Below are positions 10,522 through 21,861 of a stretch of DNA of 64,000 bases, piece after piece. The DNA comes from Brassica napus. Lineage: Eukaryota > Streptophyta > Magnoliopsida > Brassicales > Brassicaceae. A program made the translations under genes and the position numbers. The stretch is from positions 21,760,423 to 21,824,422 of the forward strand of contig NC_063436.1 of assembly GCF_020379485.1 (NCBI RefSeq), in the 5' to 3' direction. Positions within the stretch are counted from its first letter, which is position 1; every line of letters begins with the position of its first letter. The notes beneath the pieces were generated by a model, which was not told the origin of the DNA, did not search any database, and was given only the letters and a program-made list of their open reading frames with translations.

Positions 10522-11772
10522 TCTCATCACAGTTATTCGGACCTTACAGTGGATTCCCTTATTCATCAGGATTCCCGCACTTGGAATTTACAGGCACTTA
10601 GGACTTTGGTGGAGCCTAACGATGCAAAGTTGATTGAAAGTATTCCTCTGAGTAGAAATCAGATGGAAGATAGGAATGGTTGGCATTTCACTAATAATGG
10701 GAAATATTCGGTACAATCAGGGTATCAAGTAGAAAGGATCTATCCTGACAAGGAAAAACCACCAGATTGTTATGGTCCCAATGTGGATATACTCAAGGCA
10801 TTTTGTTGGAAAGTGAAGTGTCCTCCAAAACTACGGCATTTTCTATGGCAGTTGGTGACAGGTTGTATAGCAGTGACAAAGAATCTAAAATCTAGAGGAA
10901 TACAAGGAGATACAGTTTGTGCACGGTGTGGAGACGCAGAGGAATCAATAAATCATGTCTTCTTTGAGTGTCCTCCGGCACGGCAAGTGTGGGCACTATC
11001 TAAGATTCCATCAAATCCAAATTTTTTTCCAACTGGTTCTCTTTTTACTAATATGGATCATTTATTTTGGAGAGTTAACCCAAAAATGGAGGATCATCAG
11101 TTTGCATGGATACTATGGTATATTTGGAAGGGCCGGAATAATAAAGTTTTCAGTAATATTGATATTGAACCGAGAGAGACGCTAAACTTAGCAGAATTGG
11201 AGTCAAGACTTTGGGCTGAGGCACAAAATATCAATAATCCAAGGGTCGTACCTGAAGTACAGCTTAGATTGCCCTTAGTGACCACAGGAAGATGGTGTTT
11301 CACGGATGGGTCTTGGAAAGATAAAGATGTTTTTTCAGGACAAGGTTGGCTCAGTACCCTTCCAGGGTTTGAGGGTTTGTTAGGGGCAAGGAATGTAAGG
11401 GCAAGTTTATCACCTCTTCATGCGGAGATAGAGGCATTGACTTGGGCAATGGAATGTATGAAAAACTTAAGACAATATCAGGTCACATTTGCAACGGATT
11501 GTTCTCAACTGGTGAAGATGGTTTCAGAACCAGAGGAATGGCCAGCATTTGGAAGTTACCTGGAGGATATCAAGCTTTTGAGAAGAAGCTTCATCAACTC
11601 AGAAATTGTTCATGTTTCGAGGACGGACAATAAAATGGCGGATCGTTTGGCACGCAGTGCTCGGATACAACCGTCGTTCGTCATACACATGGATGCAGAG
11701 TTGCCACTATGGTTTACGGAGTCTATATGAGTCTGTAAATGTTCTTGCTGTCAAAAAAAAAAAAAAAAAAAA
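10522..11772 (+). mobile_element. 5'-truncated LINE (non-LTR retrotransposon) with target duplication
   Basis: A 1.25-kb 3' piece of a LINE ending in poly-A (about 11753-11772). It is flanked by AAATTTGTTTCTAT at 10508-10521 and 11773-11786, a 14-bp target-site duplication in which the A's are ambiguous with the tail. The truncated 5' end, poly-A tail and duplication are the standard outcome of target-primed reverse transcription. It encodes the zf-RVT and RNase H end of ORF2 with an open frame, so the insertion is probably recent. Confidence 0.9.
10549..11730 (+). CDS. LINE ORF2 C-terminal fragment: zf-RVT and RNase H
   Basis: Open frame of 393 codons inside the truncated LINE. Residues about 80-150 are the zf-RVT region (KVKCPPKLRHFLWQLVTG, CARCGDAEESINHVFFECP). 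Residues about 245-375 are an RNase H domain with its acidic residues kept: CFTDGSW, LHAEIEALTWAME, FATDCSQLV and RTDNKMADRLAR. The reverse transcriptase and endonuclease parts are missing because the element is 5'-truncated, so the frame is a relic with no known cellular role. The RNase H distinguishes this LINE from the full-length one at 19914, whose ORF2 stops after zf-RVT. Confidence 0.85.
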   Translation: MDSLIHQDSRTWNLQALRTLVEPNDAKLIESIPLSRNQMEDRNGWHFTNNGKYSVQSGYQVERIYPDKEKPPDCYGPNVDILKAFCWKVKCPPKLRHFLWQLVTGCIAVTKNLKSRGIQGDTVCARCGDAEESINHVFFECPPARQVWALSKIPSNPNFFPTGSLFTNMDHLFWRVNPKMEDHQFAWILWYIWKGRNNKVFSNIDIEPRETLNLAELESRLWAEAQNINNPRVVPEVQLRLPLVTTGRWCFTDGSWKDKDVFSGQGWLSTLPGFEGLLGARNVRASLSPLHAEIEALTWAMECMKNLRQYQVTFATDCSQLVKMVSEPEEWPAFGSYLEDIKLLRRSFINSEIVHVSRTDNKMADRLARSARIQPSFVIHMDAELPLWFTESI

Positions 11773-11786
11773 AAATTTGTTTCTAT

Positions 11787-12526
11787 ACTATTGTATTTTA
11801 AAGTTTGAATAGTATTGTTGTATTCTACACTAAACAAATATGAAATTTGAAATGGAGTAATTAAGAATATTGTGGTTTACCACCAACTGGTCCCAACTAT
11901 GCAAGAAAAAGGCAGACGTAGGTTTCTATATTTGGTAACATCGATTAATGAGTCAAACGTGTTGGTGTCATCAACGCACCTTAAGGTTCACATTTTCCTT
12001 TAATTTGTTCAGCAAAGCTTTGGTCAGATTGCAATGGGTATGGGTCCTTAGTCCTTAAGGGATACAGACGTAGCTATAAATTCACAATAAACCAAATTTT
12101 AAATAAAGTGAAGAAAAAGAATAATATGCTGCCTTTTAATTAACTCGTCTAAACAAAACAACTTTAAACTAAGTGTCTTTTTCATCCCAGTGAGTGCTTC
12201 AGCGAGCATGGTAGCAAGAACAGAGACAGGTAACAAGGAAGAGGAAGAATATACGTTTGAGTGCGGCTCAAATTGATAACCAAAGAAGTGCAATCTCACT
12301 CTTAAGAGTAACTTGTGATCCAAGAATAAAAAACTACTGTATCACAATCAAATGGAAAAATATATATACACACAAGATGCGACCTATATGTACTAATCCT
12401 TGCTTCTGTACCTGCAACAAGACCATCAAATTTTGAAGATTTAACAAAAATTCACTCAATGGATTGGAAACACTTGACATAATGTCTTTAAGGAGCTTTA
12501 CCCATCAGCTGAGGCGTTCTTGGTTT
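11787..12526. other. Spacer and probable 3' UTR of the PHD-only gene
   Basis: No convincing gene. Sequence at about 12290-12330 resembles 14310-14360 (both hold a CTTGTGA(T/C)CCAAGAA word), suggesting these are the related 3' regions of the two tandem paralogs. The short open frames there lack any recognizable domain. Confidence 0.4.
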
Positions 12527-13680
12527 TCACTTTGGTGAGGCACGCACTCCTGTTAAAGATTGATCCAGAGGAGAGATCAGAGTCCCACCATGTGACTGTG
12601 AAAGGTGTTTGCCCATCACTCGAATCGTCCTGCGTTTTTTAGGAAAGGACTGAGTTGGTTGGTGCTGCTCCTTGTTTTGAGATGACAAAGTTTCTTTAGC
12701 TGCATAAATTAAAACCAGAACCTTGTAATTAAAGACTCAGTCCTTCAAGCACTTAGATTAGTAGACTAATAAAAGGATATGGACATAAAGAAAGGCAGAT
12801 CCTATATTTTGATCAACAGAGAAGATAGGTTTCATCACCTAGTGGACGTGTATGTGGTTGTGGTTGTGTAGGTAGATGCATCACTCTTGTTGATGCCTCA
12901 TGGGTATCTACAACTTCTTCCATATCATTAGCTCTTAGTTTAGCAGTTCCACGATCATCTACTCTTGAGTTGCTAGTGTTCTTTGGACCAGCAACAGCGG
13001 TTTCTGAATCCATTAGATCCTCATGCGATATGAACAATACGCGAGATGGTAACCGGCACGCTTCACATAGCCAAATGTCACGGACAGGTGATAGTACCAC
13101 CCTTGCGCAATAACTGGAAAAAAAAGACACAAAACGGAATAGCCATTAAACCAATTATAAGAAGTTGGTTTTGTTTGGTCAGAGCATCATTTACTTACGT
13201 ATGCTCGCGTGTATGTCTGCACTTGAAACATATCATCATCAAACCAGCAATGCCCACACTTCCACATATCTCACAAGGCTCCTCCTCCTCCTATGCATAA
13301 CGCAACAAAATAGCAAATCATTCATCAGACGATAAGCAAAGGAGCAGTGGCAACTGAACTATTACAATCTGAATCAACAACACTAACTAACAAGTCATGA
13401 AACAGTTATAAGTTTCCCGATTTCAAGAAAAGTGTGAAAATCAAGAAACACAACAAGCAGTCACAAATCACAAGTCTTGAACACACATGTTTATATATGC
13501 CAATCAAATTAAATTTAAAACCAAAAGAATCCAAGAATCACCAAACCAAGATCAAGAATTGCAAGCAAACTAGTAAAGACAAGATTTTTAAGCTTTTACT
13601 TTCGATTCTTCTTGCATTGCTTTCTTTGAGGAAAGAGACGAGCTTTCGGATTTATCTTTGTTTCCGTTTCTTATTTCCAT
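12527..13680 (-). CDS. Small PHD-finger protein (PHD-only member of the tandem family)
   Basis: Four exons by splice signals: 13600-13680, 13199-13290, 12839-13113 and 12527-12699; phases agree, giving 207 codons (206 aa). Start MEIRNGNK, then Ser/Lys-rich sequence and an acidic run. The PHD finger spans residues about 32-76: CEICG, CFKCRHTREHTYC split by an intron, then LCEAC, so a C4HC3 zinc pattern is present. The tail is hydrophilic and basic (FPKKRRTIRVMG) and ends before any SPOC domain. The finger has the same intron position as the PHD-SPOC gene upstream, so they are paralogs. Related Arabidopsis loci are, from memory, At5g61100-At5g61120. It probably acts in the nucleus as a histone-tail reader, but the ligand is unknown. 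The first exon is the least certain. Confidence 0.7.
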
Positions 13681-14783
13681 CGAAGGCTCTTCAGTGGCCT
13701 CGAAACGTGGTTCCGATGTGGAAACGACGGAAAAAAAAAAAGATGCAGTTTCCCTAAAGAACCCTAAAACTCAAATCTTGATTTCATCATATAAACCGAA
13801 AGGACCATGTTAAAAAAAATAAAAATAAAAAATATTTAATTGATTTTTCTAAATCTTAATTCGCTGGATCCTGGTATAAACTTATTTAATTATTAATTTA
13901 TCTAAAATTTAAAGTTTATCAAAATTATCTATAAATTAAATTATCTAAATAGTTTCAAGTTTTCAGAATCATTGTTAATCTTGGTTAAATGAAATTAAAT
14001 ATGTCAATAATTTTCTCACAAATCATGATGGTTACCACCAGTCTACAAAATATTTGTATATCAATTATACAACTAACTTATCTTTAACATGTTGTTTGCA
14101 TATTGGACTACATGTTGTCTTGTTTACATACTAACTCGTGACATGTAGAATCCATATCTCCCCTAATAACATTTGAGAGATATGCCATTAATTAGACATT
14201 GGTTTTAACTTATGAGGAACTCATGAAGTTTTATACATAAGACTATCTCCAGAGCATATATCAGTTTTTGTAACCAAAACAAGTTAGTCATAGCTTCGGA
14301 GAAGAACCATTAAAGAAGTCTAATCTCACTTATAGCTAGTAAACTGACTTGTGACCCAAGAAAAAAAACCATTTTAAAAGGAAACTCTTGTCGACATGGC
14401 GAAACCCCATCCAAGGGGCTGCAAGATTGATCAAAATTGTTGATAAGAACATGAGGATTGAGACATAAGGTTGCTGTCAATTTGGCCATGGCCGGTATGA
14501 AGAGTGACACTTTCATTCTGGTTTGGCTGATATATATTGTAAAGAGAAGCCCTAAAGTATTGCTAATAAATATACCAGTAATGGTACTTATTTGTTTGCT
14601 TTAAAGAAATTGCCTGTTATGGTACTACTGTGTTAATGGAGTAAACAACAGAACAGTTTCAGTACTCACAAAATCTACATTAAAACTATCATTGAGGTGA
14701 AAGTAACAACAACAAGGCCTGACTTTATTACTTCTTATTACAACAAACAAGAACACACATTCAGACAGTAGCAAACAAAGCTA
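13681..14783. other. Spacer between the PHD-only and PHD-SPOC genes
   Basis: Promoter/leader of the PHD-only gene plus 3' flank of the PHD-SPOC gene. AT-rich; no element termini recognized. The segment near 14310-14360 resembles 12290-12330. No RNA gene seen. Confidence 0.4.
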
Positions 14784-17519
14784 TTAGTAATTACCAATTT
14801 TCTTGAGATAAGATGCATCGATCAAACTCTCTCCCTCCTGTACTGACGCTGATTTCACCAGAGCAGATGAAAAAACAAAAAAGCAAAACACACTACGTCA
14901 GAGTCAAGAACAAGCACTTGAAGATGTATATGATGCTTTCTAGCCAAAATGAATCTACAATAATTAAAGGGCTTTTGACTTAGAAAACAAAGAGGAGAAG
15001 GTAGTATGCATACTTTAGCGGTATTGTCAACCACATCTCCAGCATCAAAACGTTGAGCAGCTTGATTAGAAGTTCCAGGAACGAGTGCTAATGACTTTTT
15101 CGTCACGAGAAAGACCCCCCAAAGGAAGTTCTTTGTTTTCTTCTGCATCTCAATGATAACTGACAAACACAAAACAAGCATTATTCATTCTTATAACCAA
15201 TGTGAATAACACACAAAAGAAAGAGTAAGATGAAAGAAGAATGCATTAGGCTTTACTTTGAGAGGACTTGTCCAGCACTTTCGAAGAGAATATCAGGAAC
15301 GGCTTGTCCTTGACGTTGATTCTGATCATAGCATTGCGTCTCTTCATGGTCTCAAATAGATAAGCATGTTCCTCCTTAAACCTGAAAAAAAAGCCTTAAG
15401 TTTGTGCGATCACAATTACTTTAACTCGTCTGCTCTAGAAAAGGATACCTTATTGTGTTCTTATCATCTGGGAAAATGTACATCTCGACATCTGAAAGCG
15501 CTGGCTTTCTATTGGCAAACAAATCATTCAAAAGACTGCCTATTGGGACCAATTCGACCTTGAGTACGACAGGAATCGTCTTTGAAAGATTGTAAGCCTT
15601 CTTGCGGATTACAGAAGCCGGCTGTGCCCAAAACACGCCGTTAAACTCTGATGGTGTAGCAGAATCTACAATACGTCCCCTGGTTTAATGGCATAGAGTT
15701 ATAGTTATTTTTTTTAAAATACGCACATCTTCAGCAATGTAACAAACCCTAACTATAACGAGAGACTGATATGATGGAAGCTTCTAACAAAACAGCATAT
15801 CTAGGCAAAAGAAGACATAGGTTTGAAGTGATTACGTAACTCACTTCCAAATAGGGGGCAAAGCTGGTCGATGTGGAAGTAACTGCAAGAGCTTTTCTGA
15901 TAGGATTGATCTGCATATCTCTTTTGAACCAAGATCTTTGACTCCACCACCAACTTTCAGCTTTGACCCTTGAAAAGCCAAAAAGAAATGTTATTTCAAT
16001 CTTCAGTGAGAAAAGTTTAGGATCTTAGGCCTCAAGAGAAGAGTCAAATGAGACCCACCTTCTACTACTGCTTGTCGTTTAGAAGATTGTTGCATGACTC
16101 CTGAACGAATCTGCAAAGGCCTAGGAGACTCAGCCCTTTTAGGTGGAGGAAGGAGCATGTGATTGGTTTTGCGAGCCACAACTGTAGAACTCAGACTCCT
16201 AGATCTTGGAAAGCAAGCAAGCTTTGTTAAACCCGTTGGAGAACGAGCTGGAACAGGTTTTGGCACTTTGAAAGTTGAGTTATTGCCCCCACTGGATGAA
16301 AGTTTTCTGACTTCCTCCGGCGAGATTAACCTCATTTTCGATGATTCAGGAATCTTTTTCCATCTGGGAACTGGATTTGAAGATTCAACCCTCGCTTTGC
16401 CCTTTTGAATCCTAGAGGGTGCTGCTTTGATGGACGCTGTAGATAATCTGTTTTGAACAGGCCTCTTCGAACAATCAGCACATACAAAATCTACTGAGGC
16501 CTCAAATGAAACTTTATCCATGCAGTAACTAGGAAAGCAAAGATTTAAAAAAAATGAATTTAGGGATCAGATATTAAAAACAGCCGTTACAAAGCTAAAT
16601 GTAGAACATAATATAACTGAGATAGGACTGTAATCCAAAAGCTAATATTATAGACGTCAAAATCCACAGCAACAACAGTCAGAATATGAAAACACTTCTC
16701 ACCGGTGTTCACAGGCTATACGGCATTTAGAGCAAGTCACAAGCAGTCCTTTCCATCCTTGGTTTCCACATGTTTCACAAATTGGCCTCTACATTATGAT
16801 TTGAAGTAAAAGAGAACCCATCAGCAAACCAAAGATGCATAGGTAAAGCAATACAACTCTATTCTTCTTCGTTAACTACCATTTAGGAATAAACTAGTGA
16901 TTCCTTAAAACGAAAACATTGTAAAGACTCGTTAGCTCATGTTTATGCATCACTGGACCAAGTGTAATGTATAACCATGGACAGTAAGACTAAAATCAAG
17001 CACTGCATTACAAACAAGAGACTCAAAACGAGAGAGGCAAGCCATGATTCCCAACTCAGCAAAGCAAAGCAAAGCAAAGCCATGATTACTTTTCACAGTC
17101 TCGATCGAGTCAGAACGCATGTCAAACAGGAGAGGAAAGCTCACTCAGAACAAAACAAAAAAAATAAAAATCAATCCTTTAGGGAATCAAGAGGAAACCC
17201 ATTGATCAAGACGAGACATTTACGTGTTTACTATAAGTAGCAAAAAAAAAAAATTAAAAAAACCCTAGATTGAAAACATTACACTCATGATTTGAGTAAC
17301 AGTGCCAAAACGCGTGATGTCAAAATGCAGGTAGAAACTCATAATCAGTTCATACACAAAAGAGACGAACTTTATTAAATCAATAGACGAAGTAGTTCTC
17401 AACTTTCCTTGCTTGCGAATTACGTAAGCCAGTAAGCATATAACGGCTGAAACACACACACAACGAAAGCAGAGCAGACGAGGTCAGGTAAAGACAGAGA
17501 GAGTGATTCAACATACCAT
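14784..17519 (-). CDS. PHD finger plus AIPP2-type SPOC domain protein
   Basis: Exons by splice signals: 17517-17519 (start codon only), 16703-16788, 16059-16528, 15845-15968, 15449-15679, 15257-15381, 15014-15159 and 14784-14837; phases sum to 413 codons (412 aa). The PHD finger is residues 5-49: CETCG, LLVTCSKCRIACEHRYC, FVCADC (C4HC3). A basic Ser/Pro linker follows. Residues about 185-390 are the SPOC-like domain (VVLKVELVPIGSLLNDLF, DVEMYIFPDDKN, FLIFSSKVLDKSSQ, NFLWGVFLV). Exon sizes in the SPOC part (124, 231, 125 nt) match the fusion gene at 3353 (124, 228, 137 nt). AIPP2/PAIPP2-type proteins work with BAH-domain readers in chromatin silencing; that role is inferred for this gene. The last 18-codon exon is the weakest call. 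Confidence 0.78.
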
Positions 17520-17990
17520 ACTGCCGCTGTGAGCTGAGAAAAGCCCTAATATGAGAAAACCAGAAGGAAAGTTTGGAACTTTAGAGTGAAGAAAGGGGTT
17601 TTAGAGAGAGAAAGCGTGTTGAAGGAGGAAGGTGGGGGACTTGAGGGACCAGTGAGATAGAGAGAGACTGGGTGGAATTAAAAAAAAAAAAGTCACACGG
17701 AAGAAGAAATACATTTAAAATAGATAATTTGCAATAACTGCCCAAACCTTTCACTTAAATGAAAAACGGACCCTTGTTTTCTTGGAACTTACATGAAACC
17801 CCATATGTAAGTAAATCATGAGATATTGATTGATTGGTGATCTTTGAGCAGATTTTCTTCTTCTTCTGCTAGCCTATCAGATATCGACGTGACACTCTTT
17901 TCTACTCTCTCTACTTTTTCTTCACTAGTTTGACTAGCTGCATATATTCCATTTTTTTTTTGGATTTTATTCCAAAAATGCTATATAGTC

Positions 17991-18391
17991 TTTTTTTTTT
18001 TTTTTTTTTTTTTTTTAGAAACTGGATCTTTATTCATCTTAACTTTATACAATAGTGCAGGGAAGGCCCTGTAAAATAAAGCAAACTAACAGGCCCGACC
18101 AAATCTAAAGCCACTACTCTTAACTTAACTCCTAACTCCACCAAGAGCTTCTGCTTCAAAAATCAAAGGACAAGAACCATGTTGCCAGCAATGAGTTCTG
18201 TCCCGAAGGAATAATCTGTCTACGGGTCAGAAGATCCAATCTGAGTCTCACTATCTGCTGAACTTCTCTAATAAGAGTACCTGGCGGCTTCTCCAAAGCT
18301 GAATGAATTCTCTGGTTCCTTTCCTTCCACACCAAATACACTACTGCCTGAAAAATGAGTGGTGTATAGGAGACTTCCAAATCTAAATATT
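17991..18391 (-). mobile_element. Short 5'-truncated LINE fragment
   Basis: A run of about 26 T's (17991-18016) is the poly-A tail of a minus-strand insert. Downstream, 18156-18380 read on the minus strand encodes a LINE ORF2 C-terminus: AVVYLVWKERNQRIH, LIREVQQIVRLRLDLL. This resembles the C-terminus of the full-length LINE at 19914. A possible short duplication, TGCTATA, lies at 17979-17985 and 18392-18398, too short to be decisive. Confidence 0.7.
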
Positions 18392-19896
18392 TGCTATAAC
18401 TTTTTATTATTAACTTTTGTTAATAGTAAATATGTTTGATATAACAAGTAACTCTGTAAAAAAAAAAGGCATGTGAGTATATATACGCTTTTGCATAATG
18501 CGACAATTTACCCTATGATTCGATATTTGGAGTCTATGATTCGATATTTGGAGTATGCGAGAAGTATACAATGAGTCTACCAACGTACGAGACTAGAGAT
18601 GACAATCATGGATCTAGAACTCGAACTTGGTCTGTAAAAAACTGTTGTAAAACGGTATTGGGATGAAGTTTTCTAAAACCGTAAATTTGCGGGCCTCGCA
18701 GAATGGGTCTTTGCGGGACTGGGCTTTTTTCATGTTTTCTTTTACCTAAAAAAACGAGGTAGAGAGTAAGAAGAAAACTATTCTTGTGACTTTTTCCCTA
18801 AAATACATAAGGAGTTCTGATGATAATGATTCGAGTTCGGTGATGATGATTCGAGTTCCGGCGATGACGACACTAGCTCCAGCGACGACGATTCGAGCTT
18901 TGGTGGTGTTTTGGTTTGGTTTTCTCTTTTTATTACACACAACTATGAATTGCTTTATTACAATGTGATATTTCTTGTTTAAGTTGATTGATTTTATTTC
19001 TAGTAGTGTGAAGTGGTGTTTTTCTTAAATTAAATTTGGTTACCAATGGTGTTGTTTATGAAAAAAATTAGTTTTATATCACGTCACTTGTATAATTTGG
19101 CAAAGTGATTCACGAATTTTTTTGCAATCCGAATAATTAAAAAGAGAGATGGTTTGATGAAGACATACAACACTTGAGCCAAATTATTACAAAGACAACA
19201 ATTCAATCAGATTCAAATTTAACAAAAGCTTATGTTGATAACAAAAGAAGGATTTTAACTCAAGAACGCAAGCACAAACAGAACTTTGTGGTATTTATTT
19301 TGATAAGGTTTTAGTGAAGCTTAATGAGCTCTCTTCATTTCTCTTACACAACTCTTTTATTTGAACATTCATGAAAGAAGCTGTAGCACAAGCGGTTTGC
19401 TAAGAAAGCGTCCCCCGGGACGGCCCGTGAAAGCCTATATATTATGCGGTATGGGTTTGGGTCGCCATTTTGAAGATGCAGTCCGCGCGGGATAGGCCCG
19501 TTGTGATCCGCTCGATAACTAATCCGCCGCTGTACGGAATGGGTAAACACATCTCTATACGGGACGTGTCAAGAGACTCTAAGTAGAACAGAGGGTTCAA
19601 ACCCAAAATGCAAATATGAAGAACACGTGAAGCTCATGTGCATGATCTTTGTCAGTCGATAAAAAAGATAGAGGGCATAAAGGGGATTCCTCACACCTGT
19701 ACTGTGCTTGTCCTCTTTGTCTGTCGTATACGTTATACGGGATCAGAGGAGTGAGCGTGCGATAAGATCGTGACAAGAACACATGAGGGCTGAACGTTTT
19801 GGAAGAGAGTAAGAGATGTCGTGTCAAGAAGAAGACTCGAAACTTTCTTAACGTTTTCAAATTATTTTCAAAAGTAGAAATAAAGATATGTTTGGT
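18392..19896. other. Gene-free spacer left of the full-length LINE
   Basis: No gene. Two tandem copies of a 21-bp unit (CTATGATTCGATATTTGGAGT) lie at about 18512-18554. GC-rich patches at 18690-18730 and 19410-19560 (GGGCC/CCCGGG words) look like decayed transposon ends without clear termini. 19897-19913 is the left target duplication of the following LINE. Confidence 0.45.
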
Positions 19897-19943
19897 AACT
19901 ATGCAACATTTGCAAAAAAGACGAAAGAAGCTCTCAAACAGTA

Positions 19944-21845
19944 ATGGTGAACCCCTGGTTCCCATCCAACGGTGTCTCCGGCCTGTCTCCGTCGCATCTC
20001 ACCTCTGGTGACAGCTCCAGCCCCTTCCCCCTCATCCCCCCAGACCCCCCTGACCCCGATTTCCCCCCCCTCTCCTCCGCCTCTCCCAAATCCACCCGAG
20101 CCTCATCGCAAACTGCCAGACCTACTTGGCCTGCGGTGAAGTCTTCCACCCCCAAAACTGTTGCTGGTCCCAATTCCTTCTCACCAGCTCCTGTACTAAC
20201 TGGCTCCTCTAAACCTACTGATCCCAGATCTGGAATCTCTTTCCCCGTGAACTTCAAAATTCTCCAACCAAAGCACTCATCCCCAATCCAAACCAATAAA
20301 GCTTCAAGCCCATCTTCTAACCTTCCTCACCAAACAACTGCGTCTCTTTCCAAACCGTTATCTGCTGCAACCTCAAACTTTACCCTCAATTCTGAAAAAA
20401 ACCCCTTTGCTACAGTGAACCCTAATCCTGTTAGCGCTTCTGCAGACCCGCCTCCAGCAACTGACCGTAAATCCACTACAACCCTTCCTACCGTAAACCC
20501 TCCCACTAAAAAAGCCCCACCAACTACAGCTGAGCCCACTCAAGATAACCCCCCTAATCAACCGACTGCCTCAAGTTCCCCCCTGCTAGAAAAGATTCGG
20601 AAACAAGAGGATAAGTCCCTGAAACGTCTAGCTCCGGTCACATTGTCAGAGAAAGGCGTTCCTCGAGTTCTCATTCCTGATAGTGTATTCCAAATAGGTG
20701 CTGAAATCCACAAGGATTTTATAATCTGTTACTTCAACGGAAAGACTCCCCCCTACACCCAAATACAGAGTGTTTTAAGCCATATGTGGGGTAAAGGAAA
20801 GCGAGTCGAGATCCACATGAATCCATTATCACGGTCCATGTTGGTGAGGATACCTTCTGATTATCTCAGACAAAAAATACTAGAGAAATCTGCTTGGTAT
20901 GTGGGCGACTCCATGTTTCAGGCAGTGCAATGGTCCTCCTCTGCTTCGACTTCGCCACCTAACCTTGAATCGATCCAAATTTGGGCGCATTTAACAGGTG
21001 TTCCTCTGGATCTCCGTCACCAACAAGGATTGAGTTTGGTTGCAGGACTTGTGGGCGAACCAAAAGAGACGGATGACTTTACAAAAAACTTGGTGAGTCT
21101 TACACTCTCACATGTTAAAGTCGCTGTCAACCTCACAAAACCCCTTCCGAGTGTTGTAGAGTTTGTGCGACAAAGTGGTGAAGTTGTAGAGGTTCAGGTG
21201 ACTTATCCTTGGGTTCCACCGACTTGTACCTACTGCAAAGAACTCGGTCATGTGTCTAGAAACTGTCTCCAAGCACCGCCAGCACCGAAATCTTCGGAAA
21301 CTCCTGCAAAGAAGGCGCAAAATGCACCATCAGCTTCCCAAAAAGGAAAAAATGTTGCTGCTCCTTCTGTCGCTCCTACTGTCGCTCATTCTACTTCAAA
21401 TCTCCCGCCCCATTCAGCTTCAGGTTCCACCCATGCCTCTGCCTCCACCTCCTCCTCCTCCTTCTTCCAACCTGAAGTAAACCTCCCTCCCAAACCAGCA
21501 ACCTTTGCCACTTCCTTTCAAACCCCACGGAAAAATTTCCCTCCTTCTCCTGCTCTAGCCCATGTCCCCAAGCCTTTGACTTCGCCACTAACTTCTATCA
21601 TCCCTTCTACCCCTCCAAGCCCACCAGACACCTTCCTTACCCCTTCCTTAAAACGGCCCCGCCCTGACCCTGACCAAAAACCTTTCCCCTCCTTCACCGC
21701 CCAGCTATCCTACTTTTCCACCATCTCTTCATCTAATTCCCTCCCCCTAGCTCTTCCTGCTCCCTCTTTTGTAAACCATTCTTCTAACCCTTTTACTGTT
21801 TTGGATCCTGATGGTTCTCTTCCCCATGAAGAGACCATTGACTAA
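19944..21845 (+). CDS. LINE ORF1: DUF4283-type nucleic-acid-binding protein with CCHC knuckle
   Basis: 633 codons, first ATG of the element. Residues 1-215 are Pro/Ser/Thr-rich and low-complexity. Residues about 220-340 are a DUF4283-like domain (VPRVLIPDSVFQIGAEIH, FNGKTPPYTQIQSVLSHMWG, LVRIPSDYLRQKILE). A CCHC zinc knuckle (CTYCKELGHVSRNC) lies at about residues 430-443, followed by another Ser/Pro-rich tail. This is the usual layout of plant L1-type ORF1, which binds element RNA and chaperones it. C-rich codon use differs strongly from the AT-rich flanks. Confidence 0.88.
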   Translation: MVNPWFPSNGVSGLSPSHLTSGDSSSPFPLIPPDPPDPDFPPLSSASPKSTRASSQTARPTWPAVKSSTPKTVAGPNSFSPAPVLTGSSKPTDPRSGISFPVNFKILQPKHSSPIQTNKASSPSSNLPHQTTASLSKPLSAATSNFTLNSEKNPFATVNPNPVSASADPPPATDRKSTTTLPTVNPPTKKAPPTTAEPTQDNPPNQPTASSSPLLEKIRKQEDKSLKRLAPVTLSEKGVPRVLIPDSVFQIGAEIHKDFIICYFNGKTPPYTQIQSVLSHMWGKGKRVEIHMNPLSRSMLVRIPSDYLRQKILEKSAWYVGDSMFQAVQWSSSASTSPPNLESIQIWAHLTGVPLDLRHQQGLSLVAGLVGEPKETDDFTKNLVSLTLSHVKVAVNLTKPLPSVVEFVRQSGEVVEVQVTYPWVPPTCTYCKELGHVSRNCLQAPPAPKSSETPAKKAQNAPSASQKGKNVAAPSVAPTVAHSTSNLPPHSASGSTHASASTSSSSFFQPEVNLPPKPATFATSFQTPRKNFPPSPALAHVPKPLTSPLTSIIPSTPPSPPDTFLTPSLKRPRPDPDQKPFPSFTAQLSYFSTISSSNSLPLALPAPSFVNHSSNPFTVLDPDGSLPHEETID

Positions 21846-21861
21846 TCCCTATGTATAGTAA

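Noticed and set aside
12099..12323. Minus-strand 74-codon open frame after the PHD-only gene
   Set aside because: No domain, no start context, and the sequence resembles the 3' flank at 14310-14516; better explained as related 3' UTR.
14310..14516. Minus-strand 68-codon open frame after the PHD-SPOC gene
   Set aside because: Same reason: lies downstream of the gene's stop codon, with no recognizable protein family.
17979..18398. TGCTATA as target duplication of the small LINE fragment
   Set aside because: Only 7 bp in AT-rich DNA; could be chance, so boundaries there were left approximate.
19344..19550. Minus-strand open frame in the GC-rich patch left of the LINE
   Set aside because: No family resemblance; the base composition suggests a decayed transposon end rather than a gene.
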